Shown here piece after piece: positions 41,011 through 52,582 of a stretch of 64,000 bases of DNA (positions are counted from its first letter, which is position 1; each line of letters opens with the position of its first letter). A program made the position numbers and the translations under genes. The notes beneath the pieces are model-generated. The model was not told the DNA's origin. It ran no database searches and worked only from the letters and a program-made list of their open reading frames with translations. Source of the DNA: Incurvaria masculella (taxonomy: Eukaryota > Arthropoda > Insecta > Lepidoptera > Incurvariidae); NCBI GenBank assembly GCA_946894095.1, contig OX335649.1, forward strand, positions 19,920,001 through 19,984,000, in the 5' to 3' direction.

Positions 41011-44000
41011 TCTCACACAGGTCACAGCGTGACGCAACAGCGTGCTAAACCCTCCAAATGCCTGTACTCGCCATCAATTAAATAGGTGTGGTTTTGGCAT
41101 ATTTCCTCGGACATTTGGCTGATTCAGTGAACACGGTCATTATATGACACAGTGCCCTAATATGGAATGGTTCAGGAAGCTGTTTATGTAATGTCTTAAA
41201 GCAATTCAAACTTTATAGTCTGAAATACACAATGACCGAACCTCAAATTCGCATTGAAATTGTATGGGGTTTTCAGCTGTTCTCTGGGAATAATATGAAG
41301 CCACGATTTCCCTATGTCTTCATGGTCAATTTACTAGCAGTACTGATCTCGGTGCGCTTCGGGTAAGCGACTGGCTTTGAGGATTAGCCAAACCTCCATC
41401 GATGCAGATTTGCAGGTCCCAAACTGAAATCTGGTCCAAACGGTGGTAGTCACCCGCTTTTCAGCTAAGGATCTTCTACATAAACGACTTTCCACATCTA
41501 GTTAAACCATGAACACAAAAGGCACTCATATCTCCATAATTGGCCATCGAACAACACGGTCAACTAACAACGTGGTGAACTCTGTTTGTTTTATTATTTT
41601 ATCGAGATCTCCACAGAATCCATGTCATTTTATTTTAATCAAGACAGGTATTCTACAATCCAGTTAAATTGAATTGTAGCCGACCTCATAATCAATATCA
41701 AGAATCAATTTAAAGTTGATAAATCCATCAACATAAATACAGAAAGTATACAATCGTTAATAAATCAAACGTTTGGAAAACGTCTGTGAAAATTATCTCA
41801 CACATATCGTGATTGAAGACAACTCGAAACGAGTAGAGAATATATTGAACATATCATGTTCAGAAAATATTGGTTGAAACACATCAAAGCCTTTCCCCTT
41901 CAAAATCTACGTGATTTGAAATTTACTGATTTGAAGCTTAAAGGAAATTAAATAAAAATGTATTTAATTTCTTGAACCACAATTTATTTAGTGCATTTGT
42001 ATGTAGTTCATTGTATATTTTCCATCAGCAGATTATATAGTTTCAACTTAGGCAACTCGTTGAAACCATCAAAATATCAAGGTAATTATTTGATGTTGTC
42101 CTCGAATATTTTGTAATAAAATATCACAGAGAAATCTGCAATATAGGTTAAATCAAATTAAAGAATTTACGATTTAAAACAAAGTCTAATAATTTAATGA
42201 TTTAACCCAAAAATAATAGAACCTTCTTCAAGTTTCATATCTACGGTAATAAAAATGAAAAGTGAATCGACATTTACATTTACGATATTTCAACTATTGC
42301 AAAGCAAAGAAAAACCTAATCAAACATACCCATCGTTCGTACTTCTCTCAACATTCTATTTGAAAATACTAGTTCACACAAAATATCAAATAAAACTATC
42401 CCATTGAATCCACTCAAACACACTCTATCTGTCAATTCAGTAAAACTATACATCCACATATTTAAATAAAATATTCAACTACTCCAATCTATCTCCCATC
42501 TAAAGCGAACAATTTCCATTGACATTTATTTCTCTAAATAACATTTTTCTAAACTCTAATCATACTCCGCATTGACTTATTTTACGCAAGTTATGCGCGA
42601 CGCAATCTAAACGCAAATTAACAAAACGGCAGAATTAATAAACCGAAATAAATTTGTAAACCTGCAGAAAACAACACATTATCTGAAACAAAATAAAGGC
42701 TCTGAAAATAAAGACTCTGAAAATAAAGGCTCTGAAAATAAAGACATACAACATTTTACACGGATACACAATGAATTATTGCAATACATTATTCAGTAAT
42801 TACTGTGCAAAAAAACTTATCGATTCGCGTTCAATCTGCTGTCTGGTCTGGGGTCTGGAACTCTGCTTCCCCGTTCACTCGTTCAATAAAAGTCTATAGT
42901 CTATTAGATTTTACGCGCCCGAAATAATAGATTTATACACAAATCACTTTAACCTTAATCCAAAATTTACATTTAATGTTCTTGCAATTAAAATCACAAA
43001 TTTAATAAAAATCTCACTGTCTCTATATTTAAATGTGGAGCAAGCGCCTTCGAAGCAGCTCTAAGCGTCCAAAGCAAATAAACACTAATAATTATTCGAA
43101 TTTGGTGACTTCGAGTTAACACCCCGCGAAATTTCTGTAAGTCGAAAACGAACCGTCGTGTCGCTCCTTACAGGTACGAATTTCTCCCCGAGAACTTAAA
43201 AATGTAGACTGAAAATCTGCGCGACTTGTCCTGGACTGCCGACCGAAAATACCGCGCGACTATCCTCGACCGTCCTGAACTGCCCTCGACTCTCCTTGAA
43301 CTGTCCTGAATTCGAATGCGCGTGAGTTTTTATTCCTTTCCCCACTCCCGACCCATGTCCCTACCGCGTCCATTTGTTTATAAAAGAAATGGTTACACTG
43401 ATTAGCCAAGACCATCGATGCAGCGATCCAAATAGGAAATATATATTTTATAACTTTCAAATCCTAAATACACGCATCAATGTGCTCACAATTATTCTCA
43501 AATGTAATCCTTTATAATGTTTAAATAGTTTCATTACTAATTTCAATACCATTCATGCAAAATCAACTAAAATAATATCATTCATGAAATATGAAAACAC
43601 CTCAGTCAAAACAAACAAGTATACCAAATCATTAATAAAATATGATATAAAATTAATTTCATAATCAATAATATCTTAAAACATGTACATAATTCGCCAC
43701 AAACTCCTTTTCTCTCATCAATGCAGTGTAGCCTTTCAGCCATGACATCATTCAGTCCAACAGCACGCTCGCTAGCAAAACAGGCCTTTCGTTGTTCGAG
43801 AGGTAATTCCCTATTTTTGACCAAGTAAAATGTTCATATATGGACCTACATATATTGATAGATGTTTGCTATAGCTACTATTTGTATGTGGGAGCAATAT
43901 ATGGTTCCCACAGTATGTATCCATAGTTAATCGATGTTAAGAGACAAACAATATCTGTAGTATTCAGGTGTCTAATATTTAACGGATTTATAAAAAAAAA

Positions 44001-44532
44001 GCATTAAGATGTGTTTTATTACCGCTGCTTTCGTTGTTTTTATTCAGTGCGATTGTAACTATGCCAGGCGGGCTTAAGATGGTTATACTAGCAAATGCGA
44101 ATGGTTTGATTGCGTTAAGTTCTTGATCTCTATGGAATGAGAATATGAAAAAAAAAACATGTACAATTCCAGCTAACGTTCTACCAAAACTGAAAGAAAA
44201 ATGTTACAGAAATTGATATTTTATGCATGGAAAAAAATTTTGAAGTCAGGTCTCAAACATATTCTTTTTCAAGTTTGCGGCTTATATTGATATTAAGTAA
44301 TATTTATTTTAATACCATTTCAAAGATCTTAACATTATCTACCCATTCAGCGAAGAACATGTTTAACTTTTCCCAATTTATTTAACGAAACAATAACAAA
44401 ACCGGTTTCACGCGTTATGCGGGTTGGTCACATTTAGAAAAAATGATTTCGAGCTGCTCTAACTGAGCGACGTCGGGCTCTGGCTATCTCGTTTAAATCG
44501 CAAAAATTGGTCCAAAATGTTTAGGTATGAGG
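41011..44532. other. Unassigned 3.5-kb AT-rich, G-poor region
   Basis: The plus strand between about 41500 and 43500 has many more C than G and few open frames. A 15-bp tandem run (GGCTCTGAAAATAAA type, about 3.5 copies) lies near 42695-42745. A GTTCAATAAAAGTC polyadenylation-like motif is at about 42883. It might be the inside of an old LTR element or a long UTR/intron, but no protein or LTR was found. Confidence 0.4.
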
Positions 44533-44720
44533 ATGCTCTTAACTCTACCCTTAGTAGGAAAGGGGCATTGATTTACATGAATACCGAACCATGGAGCAGC
44601 GAAATTCACTTATCCAACTCAGAACGAGAAATAAAGTGGTTCATTAGGACGGGGATCAAACTCATGACTTCTGTCATGTTAAGCAAGTAACCGCGCCCCT
44701 GAGCTAAGAGTAGCTCAAAC
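44533..44720 (-). mobile_element. tRNA-head SINE, 5' half
   Basis: Minus strand. Head with GAGCTACTCTTAGCTCAGGG and B-box-like GATCCCC; then CATGGTTCGGTATTCATG and CTACTAAGGGTAGAG. It stops where the body should continue. Confidence 0.65.
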
Positions 44721-45055
44721 TTGTCCTTCGTTGTCGTGCGTTCGACAATTAACATCGTCCATGTCGAAGTTCACCCCATGTTTGGACGGCAAACTTCAAT
44801 CCAGTATTGAGTGGTGGAATCTATCAAAAGGCCTGGTGTCCCGGGCGCCCGGCGCCGCGCCGCTCAAACTCGTCAGGTATTCCGAGCCCGCCCGCGGTCG
44901 GTACACGCCGCTTCAGGCGGTGGAACTTGAATTATCTTTCATTATGATAATTAATGTAGTTGCCCAACAATGTCCCGCTCGCGATACGCGCGGGACGAGC
45001 GCGATAGAGCGAAATCAATGCGTTTTTGAGGGGCCGTATCCTCGGGGACGCATCC
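44721..45055. other. Unassigned, GC-richer
   Basis: Covered by a 137-codon frame (44731-45144) without recognisable motif; its composition follows local CpG richness. Confidence 0.35.
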
Positions 45056-45236
45056 ATAAAGTCCAAAAAGCCCAAGGTCCAAAACCCATACCGTCAAAAA
45101 TACTTACGAATACGGATATTTTTAATTGGCTTAGATTAGGTTAGGTTAGATTATATGCATTTTACAATACACACGAAAAATACATACTTTTGGACGTTCT
45201 GGGTCTTGGACTTTATGCTTTTTGGACTTTATTAAG
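45056..45236. mobile_element. Foldback element around TTAGG units
   Basis: CATAAAGTCCAAAAAGC (45056) is the inverse of GCTTTTTGGACTTTAT (45218), with a second inverted pair around GGTCCAAAAC. The centre holds two TTAGG units (45134-45147). Confidence 0.6.
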
Positions 45237-45299
45237 CCGACCCGTATCATCGATTTTAATAACCAATACATATAGAAAAAAGTACCAAGTGCTAGAGTT

Positions 45300-45575
45300 A
45301 AGAGCCTGGGTTGGCACCATCGCGTTGAAGCAACGAAGCACGTTCGTGTTATTCATCCAGTTCAATGTAGCCATGCAATGGAGGTCTCGCATAGCACCTA
45401 GTTCCCATGTGGCGTGTTGGGCAAATATCATTACGGTGGGTGTGATATTAGGTGTTGTCAAAGCTGCAATGAAAATAGTACGTGTCTTTCAAACAGTTCA
45501 ATGAAACCGTGCAAAAAAAGGATTTTCTTAGTTTGACACCTATTTTCTTCGGGAACGCTCGAATAAGGTTATGGT
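45300..45575 (+). mobile_element. Two decayed SINE bodies in tandem
   Basis: The first: GGGTTGGCACCATCGC, TCAATGTAGCCATGCAATG and CATGTGGCGTGTTGGGC. The second, from about 45460: AAGCTGCAATGAAAATAG, ACAGTTCAATGAAACCGTGC and TTCTTCGGGAACG. The matching tail (CCATCCATGTCCAGTAACTT plus poly(A)) appears only at 45815-45846. Confidence 0.55.
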
Positions 45576-45845
45576 ATTTTTTCAAATTTATTGGAGGAAA
45601 TACAGACACACCTTTGTGTCATACACGATTAACATTGAACTAGAGAACTTTTTTGTTTTTCTCCGTGAAATTCTCATATAATATTGGATAAAGATGACAA
45701 CTGGGTGTACTAAACGAATCACTTATAAACTAGAAAATATTTGAACACGATTCAAACAATTAATAAGAAAACATAACCATAGTTTCGAGTGGTGCGCTTA
45801 CATAATATTTACTAGCCATCCATGTCCAGTAACTTAAAAAAAAAA
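45576..45845. other. Unassigned, ends in a SINE tail
   Basis: AT-rich sequence separating a SINE body from what looks like its tail; possibly an insertion. Confidence 0.35.
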
Positions 45846-46147
45846 CCGTCCAAGTGCGAGTCGGACTCGCACACGAAGGGTTCCGTACCATCGTACAAGA
45901 TTTAACACAAAAAAATCACGTTTTTTGTATGGGACCCCTCTTTAATTTATATATTTTTTAATTTTACCTATTTTTTGTCACAGCGTAATTTTCACAGAGT
46001 GTGTATTTATTTTGCAAATACACACTCTGTGAAAATTACGCTTCATCAGATACAGCCCTGTGACAGACGGGCGGACGGACAGACGGACAGCGGAGGCTTA
46101 GTAATAGGGTTCCGTTTTCGCCCTTTGGGTACGGAACCCTAAAAATA
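45846..46147 (-). mobile_element. GTTCCGTACC-family repeat with internal inverted duplication
   Basis: Minus strand, both ends present (AAAACCGTCCAAGTGCGAG and GGGTACGGAACCCTAAAAA). In its middle the segment GTTGTTATAGCGG of other copies is replaced by an inverted copy of its neighbour, forming the hairpin at 45982-46042. Confidence 0.85.
45982..46042. repeat. 27-bp perfect inverted repeat, 7-nt loop
   Basis: AGCGTAATTTTCACAGAGTG... and its exact reverse complement. The right arm is the normal repeat sequence; the left arm is a new inverted copy. Confidence 0.9.
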
Positions 46148-46532
46148 TATTATTGTAAGCCGTATTCCGAATACATTTCATGCGGTCTTGCGTCAACCTC
46201 TCGTAGGCACATCACCTGTAAACTGTGCGGTGCGGTCTGACCTGCGCAAACTGTATTGGAAACTTCACCTTGTCACTACATGGCGTTGGGAATAATCATC
46301 GCCAAACTAATATAGGTGCAACACTCGGTGTCCACATGAGGAATATCCTTAAAATGAAAAGGATAAAGATTTGTCAATTTTGTCATGGACTCTTCCTGAA
46401 TAAAACAGGCTTATTCTTCAATTTTATGGGATTATGATTATTTTGTTGTAAAATTCGTTACATCCGTGTGTTTCAAAATTATCATCAGAGACATGAGTAT
46501 AAATGTACCCTGTGATATAATATAAATATACG
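46148..46532. other. Unassigned
   Basis: A 70-codon frame at 46225-46437 without motif. Could belong to the LINE that follows, but no match is visible. Confidence 0.35.
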
Positions 46533-46795
46533 CTCAAATGGCAGTGGGCTGGTCACGTCAGCCGAAGAGACAACGACCGTTGGAGTAACCGTGTCCTACA
46601 CTGGCGGCCGTGGGTAGGAAATCGGAGTGAGGGGAGCCCACCCGCCAGGTGGGACGACGACATCAAGTGCGTCGGCGGAAAGCAATGGTTCCGTACCGCT
46701 GAGGGCCGGGAGAACTGGAGAAAAAATTGGAGAGGCGTATGTCCAGCAGTGGACGCAAACACGCTGACTGACTGACTGATATATTGTATCATACT
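46533..46795 (+). pseudogene. RTE-type LINE, C-terminal coding end with CTGA tail
   Basis: 80 open codons from 46533 to the stop at 46773-46775. The peptide shows the RTE-like C-terminal pattern: LKWQWAGHVSRR, then RPWVGNRSEGSPPARWDDD and WFRTAEGRENW, CPAVDAN. It ends in a (CTGA)n microsatellite tail, as RTE elements often do. Severely 5'-truncated; no stop within the remainder. Confidence 0.8.
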
Positions 46796-48224
46796 TGGAA
46801 TATATATATGTTGTGACTTCGTAATTATTTTGTGATTTTTTATTCTAATCGTTTATCAAATATTAAGTATATTGTTACTAGAAGAAATTATCAAATGCTT
46901 AAAACAATAGTTGATTATGTTTTGTAAGCTTGTCGATTTGTTATCGCTCATAAATGTGTACACTCGTGTGAAAGCATTTCCCATTGTTCCAGTTTGATTT
47001 TAAAATAATTCAGGTGGCGATTATTTTTTTAAATTATTTTCTGAGGCAGTAATGTAATGAGGTCGAAGGACATTGCAAGAAGATGCACAAATTGTGCAAG
47101 GACGACCGAGAACGAGTTTGTTCATGTTCTTCAAAAAGATAAAATTCGTAGCACCCATAATTGAAGACCATGCATGAAGAAATATATGCCTATGCCTGAG
47201 GCAAAACGGTGTGATGTTATTTAGGTAATGTGGTAATGTATTATTAATTATTTAACCCTAACGAAGTTGAAACGAAACGAGATTGACATTAGTCACCTGC
47301 TGTGTACACTGAAAACTCTATGTCCGTGCTCGGGGGCCAGAAATATTACCCGTGATGTTTAATTTTTCCACGCACTTTTTTCAGTCAAAGGAAAATTGAT
47401 TGATTGCCCTCGTGATCCCGGGTCCGCTCAATCCTATCGAAACCAATCAATCCACACAGAGTTAGGCTGAGCGAGTTATGCCGCGCTCACAAATATTCGC
47501 CCCCGGTTCATGTCATTACTTTATTCATTCGCCGCGTCAACAGTTAAGCCGGGCCATTTTCAGTTTTCCGCCTCACACGGAATATTAGAGCGAGTCATTT
47601 TCAATGCGTTTATCGTTGCGCGCGGGCCTTTGATTTCATATCGGCCGGCAAATTGTTTCGACCGCCGGATATCCGGGCCGGTCTCTCGAAATGCGTTGTG
47701 CGCTCGTCCCGCGTTGTTTTCCGCTCTGCTGTGATTATAAAGCGGTCGATCTGCTACTAATACTGATCCATCGAATACAAAATGAACGAATTGACGCATT
47801 TATGTGTGCATGTGAGAACGGAAAACAATTTAATACACTAGTGGCTCTCTGAGCTGTAGACCTCACTAGTCTCGATTAAAACTGAATATATGTTCACCGC
47901 GCATATTAAAGCAAAATCCTGTTATTTTTTTGATTGGATTAAGTACCCAAAGTTTAGGTCTTGTTGCAAATCAAAAGTTTTGTTAAATTTTTGAACGGGG
48001 ACGCTTCCATCAGTAAGTTCCAACCTGCCATCGAGTAAGGAATTATTGATTCTTGAGCACGGAATTCAGAGAATAGGAATAGTGGAGGCCCAACCTTGGA
48101 AGTCCGTTGCCAGAAATTGGGATTATTTTAGTCGATAAAACTTCTTTAATAATAATTTAATAATAAAAATACCGTGCTCTGCTTCTTTTCTGAATCTTTT
48201 GAAAAAACCTATTCGACCGAAATG
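46796..48224. other. Unassigned; CpG-rich block 47470-47740
   Basis: 47470-47740 is a non-repetitive, CpG-rich block with frames on both strands and no domain; it may be regulatory. The rest is AT-rich. Confidence 0.35.
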
Positions 48225-48350
48225 ATCTGAGTACGGAATCCCAAGAATAGGCCTACTGATGTTTTCGAGTTCCAAAGACACGTAAGAACACTTGGAACTG
48301 CATAGGACGCTATTTAGTGCAACGAACATTCGATGTTGCGCCGCCCGTGC
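48225..48350. mobile_element. Short TIR element (TTCGCTT family), copy 3, truncated
   Basis: TTTAGTGCAACGAACATTCG and ATGTTGCGC equal the core of the 38.3 kb copy; CTGATGTTTTCGAGTTCCAA resembles its left half. The terminal repeats are lost. Confidence 0.5.
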
Positions 48351-48773
48351 ATTATCCGCTTTAATGTGCCTGGCAATTTAAATAAATTGCAGCGACCGCG
48401 TCGGTTTGCCGAACCTATGACGTGCACTCGCTCATACTACCGGTCACCTATCTGCCACGTCCGAAGACTTCAACGCAATGCGCTGGTCAGCACCTGAATG
48501 CGATGTTCTAGCGATCGAGGGAGGAATGTTTGGGCGAGCCTGCATGCGATTTAAAGAGTATAAACTACCATTTTCGAATTGGTGTATAGCTGTAAAGTAT
48601 AATGAATAAGTATAATATAATAAATAAATAAATAATCACTAAATCTCAATACGTTGCCGCTATACGGATGTGTTTCTGCCGCCGCCGGTCCCGTCCCCAT
48701 AATCGATGTGTAGACCGAGCCAATGTGTAAACGGGTAATAACTGTTTAAACTCATCATTTTTTTTCTTCGCAG
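48351..48773. other. Unassigned, upstream of candidate exon
   Basis: Ends in a polypyrimidine tract TTTTTTTTCTTCGCAG (48758-48773) that would serve as 3' splice site. No repeat recognised apart from AATAAATAAATAA near 48625. Confidence 0.4.
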
Positions 48774-48881
48774 GTTGGCGCAGCTATGATGTCCTGCCCC
48801 CTCCCCCTGCCGCTGCTACAGCCGGCCCTGCATCCGCAGCCCCAGCTCGCGCACGATTTCCCCATACACATCGGAATTAAG
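48774..48881 (+). CDS. Candidate internal exon (36 codons), gene not identified
   Basis: A tract of T/C plus CAG ends at 48773. The next 108 bases are open in one frame and end in AAG at 48881, followed by GTGGGT, a weak but acceptable donor. Length is a multiple of three, so the exon could be phase 0 at both sides. The peptide begins VGAAMMSCPLPLPLLQP and continues HPQPQLAHDFPIHIGIK. It is rich in Pro/Leu, without a known domain or signal. A methionine-initiated frame runs on past the donor to 49304, but that part translates the minisatellite. The family is not recognised; a low-complexity linker of a regulatory protein is one guess. Its host gene would span much of this window. Confidence 0.4.
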
Positions 48882-48920
48882 GTGGGTCAATTCACATACA
48901 CGCACTCACCCTCTCTCTGG

Positions 48921-49215
48921 CACCCGCTCACATATACCATTCCTCCGTCACCCGCTCAAACATATCCTCGCTTTGTCACCCGCTCACACATACCCTCCTT
49001 GCGTCACCCGCTCACACATATCCTCCCTTCGTCACCCGCTCACTTTTACCCTCCTTCCGTCACCCGCTCGCACATAGCCTCCTTCCGTCACCCGCTCACA
49101 CATACCCTCCTTCCGTCACCCGCTCGTTCATACCCTCTTTCCGTCACCCGCTCACACATACCCTTCTTCCGTCACCCGCCTACAGACACCCTCTTTCCAT
49201 CGCCCGCTCACATAT
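48921..49215 (+). repeat. 28-bp minisatellite, about 10 copies
   Basis: CACCCGCTCACACATACCCT plus CCTTCCGT, spaced 28 bp (48921, 48949, 48977 and so on). It starts 39 bp after the candidate splice donor. Confidence 0.9.
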
Positions 49216-49494
49216 GCCCTGGCATATGTGTCCACACTTTCTGGGATGCGTTTACACACATCTTTGCAGAATCTACCCCACGCCTGGGCCTCTCACTCAT
49301 ATGAGATTCACATATTTCGCGTGGGGTGCCCTAAACACTTCATTCTCTCTATTCCTTAAGCATTTACCGCTTTCTCGCAATGGCAGTTCTCTTAAAATCA
49401 TGTGATTTATTTTATGATTATTAGATTTTTTAATTTAAATGTTCCTTGAGTTCCCTAATAGTGCACAAAGGAAACACTGTTTTCATAATTCAAT

Positions 49495-49625
49495 CCCGTA
49501 AGGGGAAAACGGGGGTTGTAAAATGTGTATGGAGAAATATTTTGTTCTGCATGCGTTCCCCGATTGCGATGAGACTTGGGTAAGTTGTTGCACGCACCCC
49601 CGATACGTTTTCTCTTACGGGGCTT
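49495..49625. mobile_element. Small foldback element
   Basis: TCCCGTAAGGGGAAAACGGG and CACCCCCGATACG/TTTTCTCTTACGGGG are imperfect inverted repeats around about 70 bp. GAGCGGAGCCGGAAATCTCA downstream recurs in diverged form at 33630. Confidence 0.5.
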
Positions 49626-50640
49626 CGCTCGGGGGAAAGGCCAAAACTAAATTGACACGAGCGGAGCCGGAAATCTCAGCTAGTTCAGTAAATAATATTT
49701 TCAAACTATGTTTTGAAGAGTTTTCGATGTTGTGCATGAAACAGTTAAGTTCACAATGGATTCTGCAAAATGATGGGTACAAAAGTGGTGTCGACGCGAT
49801 TTGTGCAAAAAAAAAAACAAATAATTGAATTAATTCAATTTCAATTATAAATACTGCAAATTCAAAGTATGCGTGTTTAAATCATACACGCTTTTCATAC
49901 ATTTTCTAAGTTTCATCAACAGGAATATGATTTCTAACCAAGCCTGATTTTCAATCCTTGCAGTTTATGTAAACACAGCTTTTGTACCAAAAAATTAAAT
50001 AGTATTGTTCATGAACTAAACAAATCACATTAATAAGATTGCCAATTAGTCAAACAATTTATTCAGCCAGCCAACCATTTTTAAATACGTACTTATCTTG
50101 AGACGCTCTCGGAAAACATATTTTCCTTCTTATTTGTTCGCTAAAATAATGGAGCTATTCAAATTTGCCTCGTGATTTTGAGGTAAAGAGAGTACAGGTG
50201 AATTATTTAGAATATATTTTTACGAATTTTTTTTCTTCGTTGTTTAGTACTCGAAATATGCCTCCGATATACGAATCAGAATAAGAATTACGTTATTACG
50301 GCGACAATGTAATTTTGTATTTACAATCCGCTTTGGCACATGCCCTCCGGCCGTGTGAAGCGCGAATGGGGGAATCTTCCGAGATTAGCGCTGCCTTTAT
50401 CCCTCTGGGCGCAGGTGGTGTCGCTCGGTGCACTGACGCACGAGCTGTAGGCGTCACGTGCTCACGAGGATAGGCCCCCTCCCTCCAATGTCGCACAATT
50501 GAAAATTATTATAATTTTTTTTTTCCATTTTGACTATGCGGGCATCTGCTCCGCGGACTACGCGTGATTCAACCATTCCCGTTCCAATTCAGGATGCATT
50601 CTGTTACTATCGGTACATCTAGCTTATGTGCAACTTTTTT
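49626..50640. other. Unassigned; GC-rich block 50330-50490
   Basis: AT-rich, then a non-repetitive GC-rich block. The frame at 49523-49828 shows no domain. Confidence 0.4.
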
Positions 50641-50890
50641 TAATGTGGATGGCCAAAAGCACACCTGCTGTCATGATAAAAGCCCATCATACCATATAGG
50701 AAAAAGGAACCATACCGGAAAATACCCTTTGTGGGTACGTCTACAACGAACTAGATACAAAAATCACGTACAATCTTCGTTGCCGCTTCGACCGTCGTGT
50801 TCAATAGGATGGTAGCAATCCGGACGAGAATAACCTTACCACCTAGTAAGTAAAACCTACAGTTTTACATGGATTCAGAAACGACGAATA
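50641..50890 (-). mobile_element. Decayed SINE body
   Basis: GTGGATGGCCAAAAGCACAC, GTTGCCGCTTCGACCGTCGT, GATGGTAGCAATCCGGACGA, CTTACCACCTAGTAAGTAAA and CCTACAGTTTTACATGG are the SINE body in minus orientation. The head is absent. Confidence 0.65.
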
Positions 50891-51168
50891 CCTTAATCCC
50901 ATCTTACGACACGCACGGGAAGAAATGCAGTGGTCTTGATTGTGTTCTTTGTTTCGCTCATTTATATCTTTTAAATATATATTTATATCCTACAGACTTC
51001 TCTATCTCCTCCTCTCTCCGGCTACAGTTCCCAAATATTACAAATTGAGACGAGCGTGATGGCTCCGGTCAGACCGACAGGCAATCGTTGCACATCCTGC
51101 ATATTCCCAAATGCCCATAGGTACCGTTTCTGTATATATATATATATATACCGTCTTTGTACTAGATT
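50891..51168. other. Unassigned; (TA)n run
   Basis: A (TA)n microsatellite lies at about 51132-51150. Nothing else seen. Confidence 0.45.
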
Positions 51169-51578
51169 TGAACAGCTCATAGTCTAGGGGCTAGAGGACT
51201 TTCCTTTCATCGAGAGGTCTGGGATCAAATCCTCGCCCGGTCATGCACCGCTCTCTTTCTCTTTCTGAGTTAGATAAGTGCATTTCGTTACGAATGCGAG
51301 CTTTTCCATGGTTCGGAGCCCATGTAAAACTGTAGGACCCCTTACCCTACTAGGTGGTAGGGTTAAACCCGCCCGGGTTGGTACCACCGCATTGGATGAA
51401 ACTATGGTTGACGCGGCAATGAAAAATTGTCCGTGTTTTCCATCCAGTTCAATGTAGCCGTGCTCATAAAGGGAAGGTCCTGGCATGGCAACTAATTCCT
51501 TCGGGAATGTGGTGTATTGGCTAATATCACGGTAGTTGTGTGGTATTAGCCATCCATGTCAGGTTGCATAAAAAAAAG
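51169..51578 (+). mobile_element. tRNA-head SINE, full length (HaSE1-like)
   Basis: Plus strand. Head AACAGCTCATAGTCTAGGGG with B-box-like GGATCAAATCC; linker CTCTTTCTCTTTCTGAGTTA; body CCATGTAAAACTGTAGGACC and GTTGGTACCACCGCATTGG; tail CCATGTCAGGTTGCATA plus poly(A). Confidence 0.85.
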
Positions 51579-52193
51579 ACACTGACAGTACGGTTTTCTG
51601 CCCGTTCGATTCGTGCCCAAATCGGCCAGGCTTCCCGCTGAAGGCATATCACAGTGTAACACCGAACTCCTGGACGGTGCAACGTGCCCGCCCGCCACCC
51701 GCGAGTGCGGCATAAAGGAAGCTTTGTGTTGTATAAATCAGTCGGAGGCATTGTCACCCGCACGGCTAATAAGGCGTCTGCGCCCCGCGACAACCTACAA
51801 AGGAATAGATTTATTGCTTAGGAGAATTATGAATAATAGAAAACGCCTTTCACGCCGGGCGGACTGGTGCCGCGTGAAAAATATGGCGCGATAATCCACG
51901 GAGCTTTGAGTATTGTATCTTTTTTAATAACGATGCGATACGCTAAGGCGTTAAATAGCTACATAAGGTTTTTTTATTTATGTCTGAAAGAGGCGTAGAT
52001 TGGCATTGAAAAACGTAAATATATTGTATTTGCTTGTCACATTTATTGCCGTAATTCGAAGTAAATTTTGCATTTTTTTGAATTTTATTTTTTAGATCTT
52101 TCATAAAAGTTTATCGTAAGATAATTTATTAGGTTATTCGACCTATGAATTCAGAATAGTATGAATTATCTTAACCATAACAGTTTGTTTAAA
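51579..52193. other. Unassigned; GC-richer block 51590-51900
   Basis: Non-repetitive, with two overlapping frames of about 90 codons on opposite strands and no motif. Confidence 0.35.
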
Positions 52194-52495
52194 TGGCTAA
52201 TATCATGCCTTTCACCATTACATTAGCCCATCACACCAAATTTCCGAAGGCAAAGGACCTAACTATGCAAAGGTACTAACCCGGGCGATCTTAACACTAC
52301 CACCTAGTAAGTAAGGAAGAGTTAGGTTAACTACAGTTTTTAAATGGGTCCCGACCCGGATTGACCTGTATTTTCAACAAAAAATGCCATTTTCAATCTC
52401 TATTAAGAAAAAAAAAGAGTTGCATACTCTGGGGTTCGAACCAGTGGTCTTTTAATTCCACAGGTTCGGACCCCTAGGCTTGGGGTCATTTATCG
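52194..52495 (-). mobile_element. SINE with a different tRNA-like head
   Basis: Minus strand. The tail TGGCTAATATCATGCC and body CACCTAGTAAGTAAGGAAG are shared. The head, at about 52430-52495, has a perfect B-box GGTTCGAACCCC and GACCCCAAGCCTAGGGGTCC, so it derives from another tRNA or a different SINE lineage. Confidence 0.6.
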
Positions 52496-52582
52496 AGTTT
52501 CTGCTTACTTTTTTTAGAGCCTACTTCACAATTGCTGATGTTTTAAAAGTCCATGTAAATTTAAATAATCCTTAAACTTATG

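Noticed and set aside
44731..45144. 137-codon open frame
   Set aside because: No recognisable motif; it runs from a SINE head through a CpG-rich patch into a foldback element.
48786..49304. 172-codon open frame
   Set aside because: Only the first 32 codons are plausible exon; the rest is translation of the 28-bp minisatellite (SHIP/RHPL-type repeats) beyond a likely splice donor.
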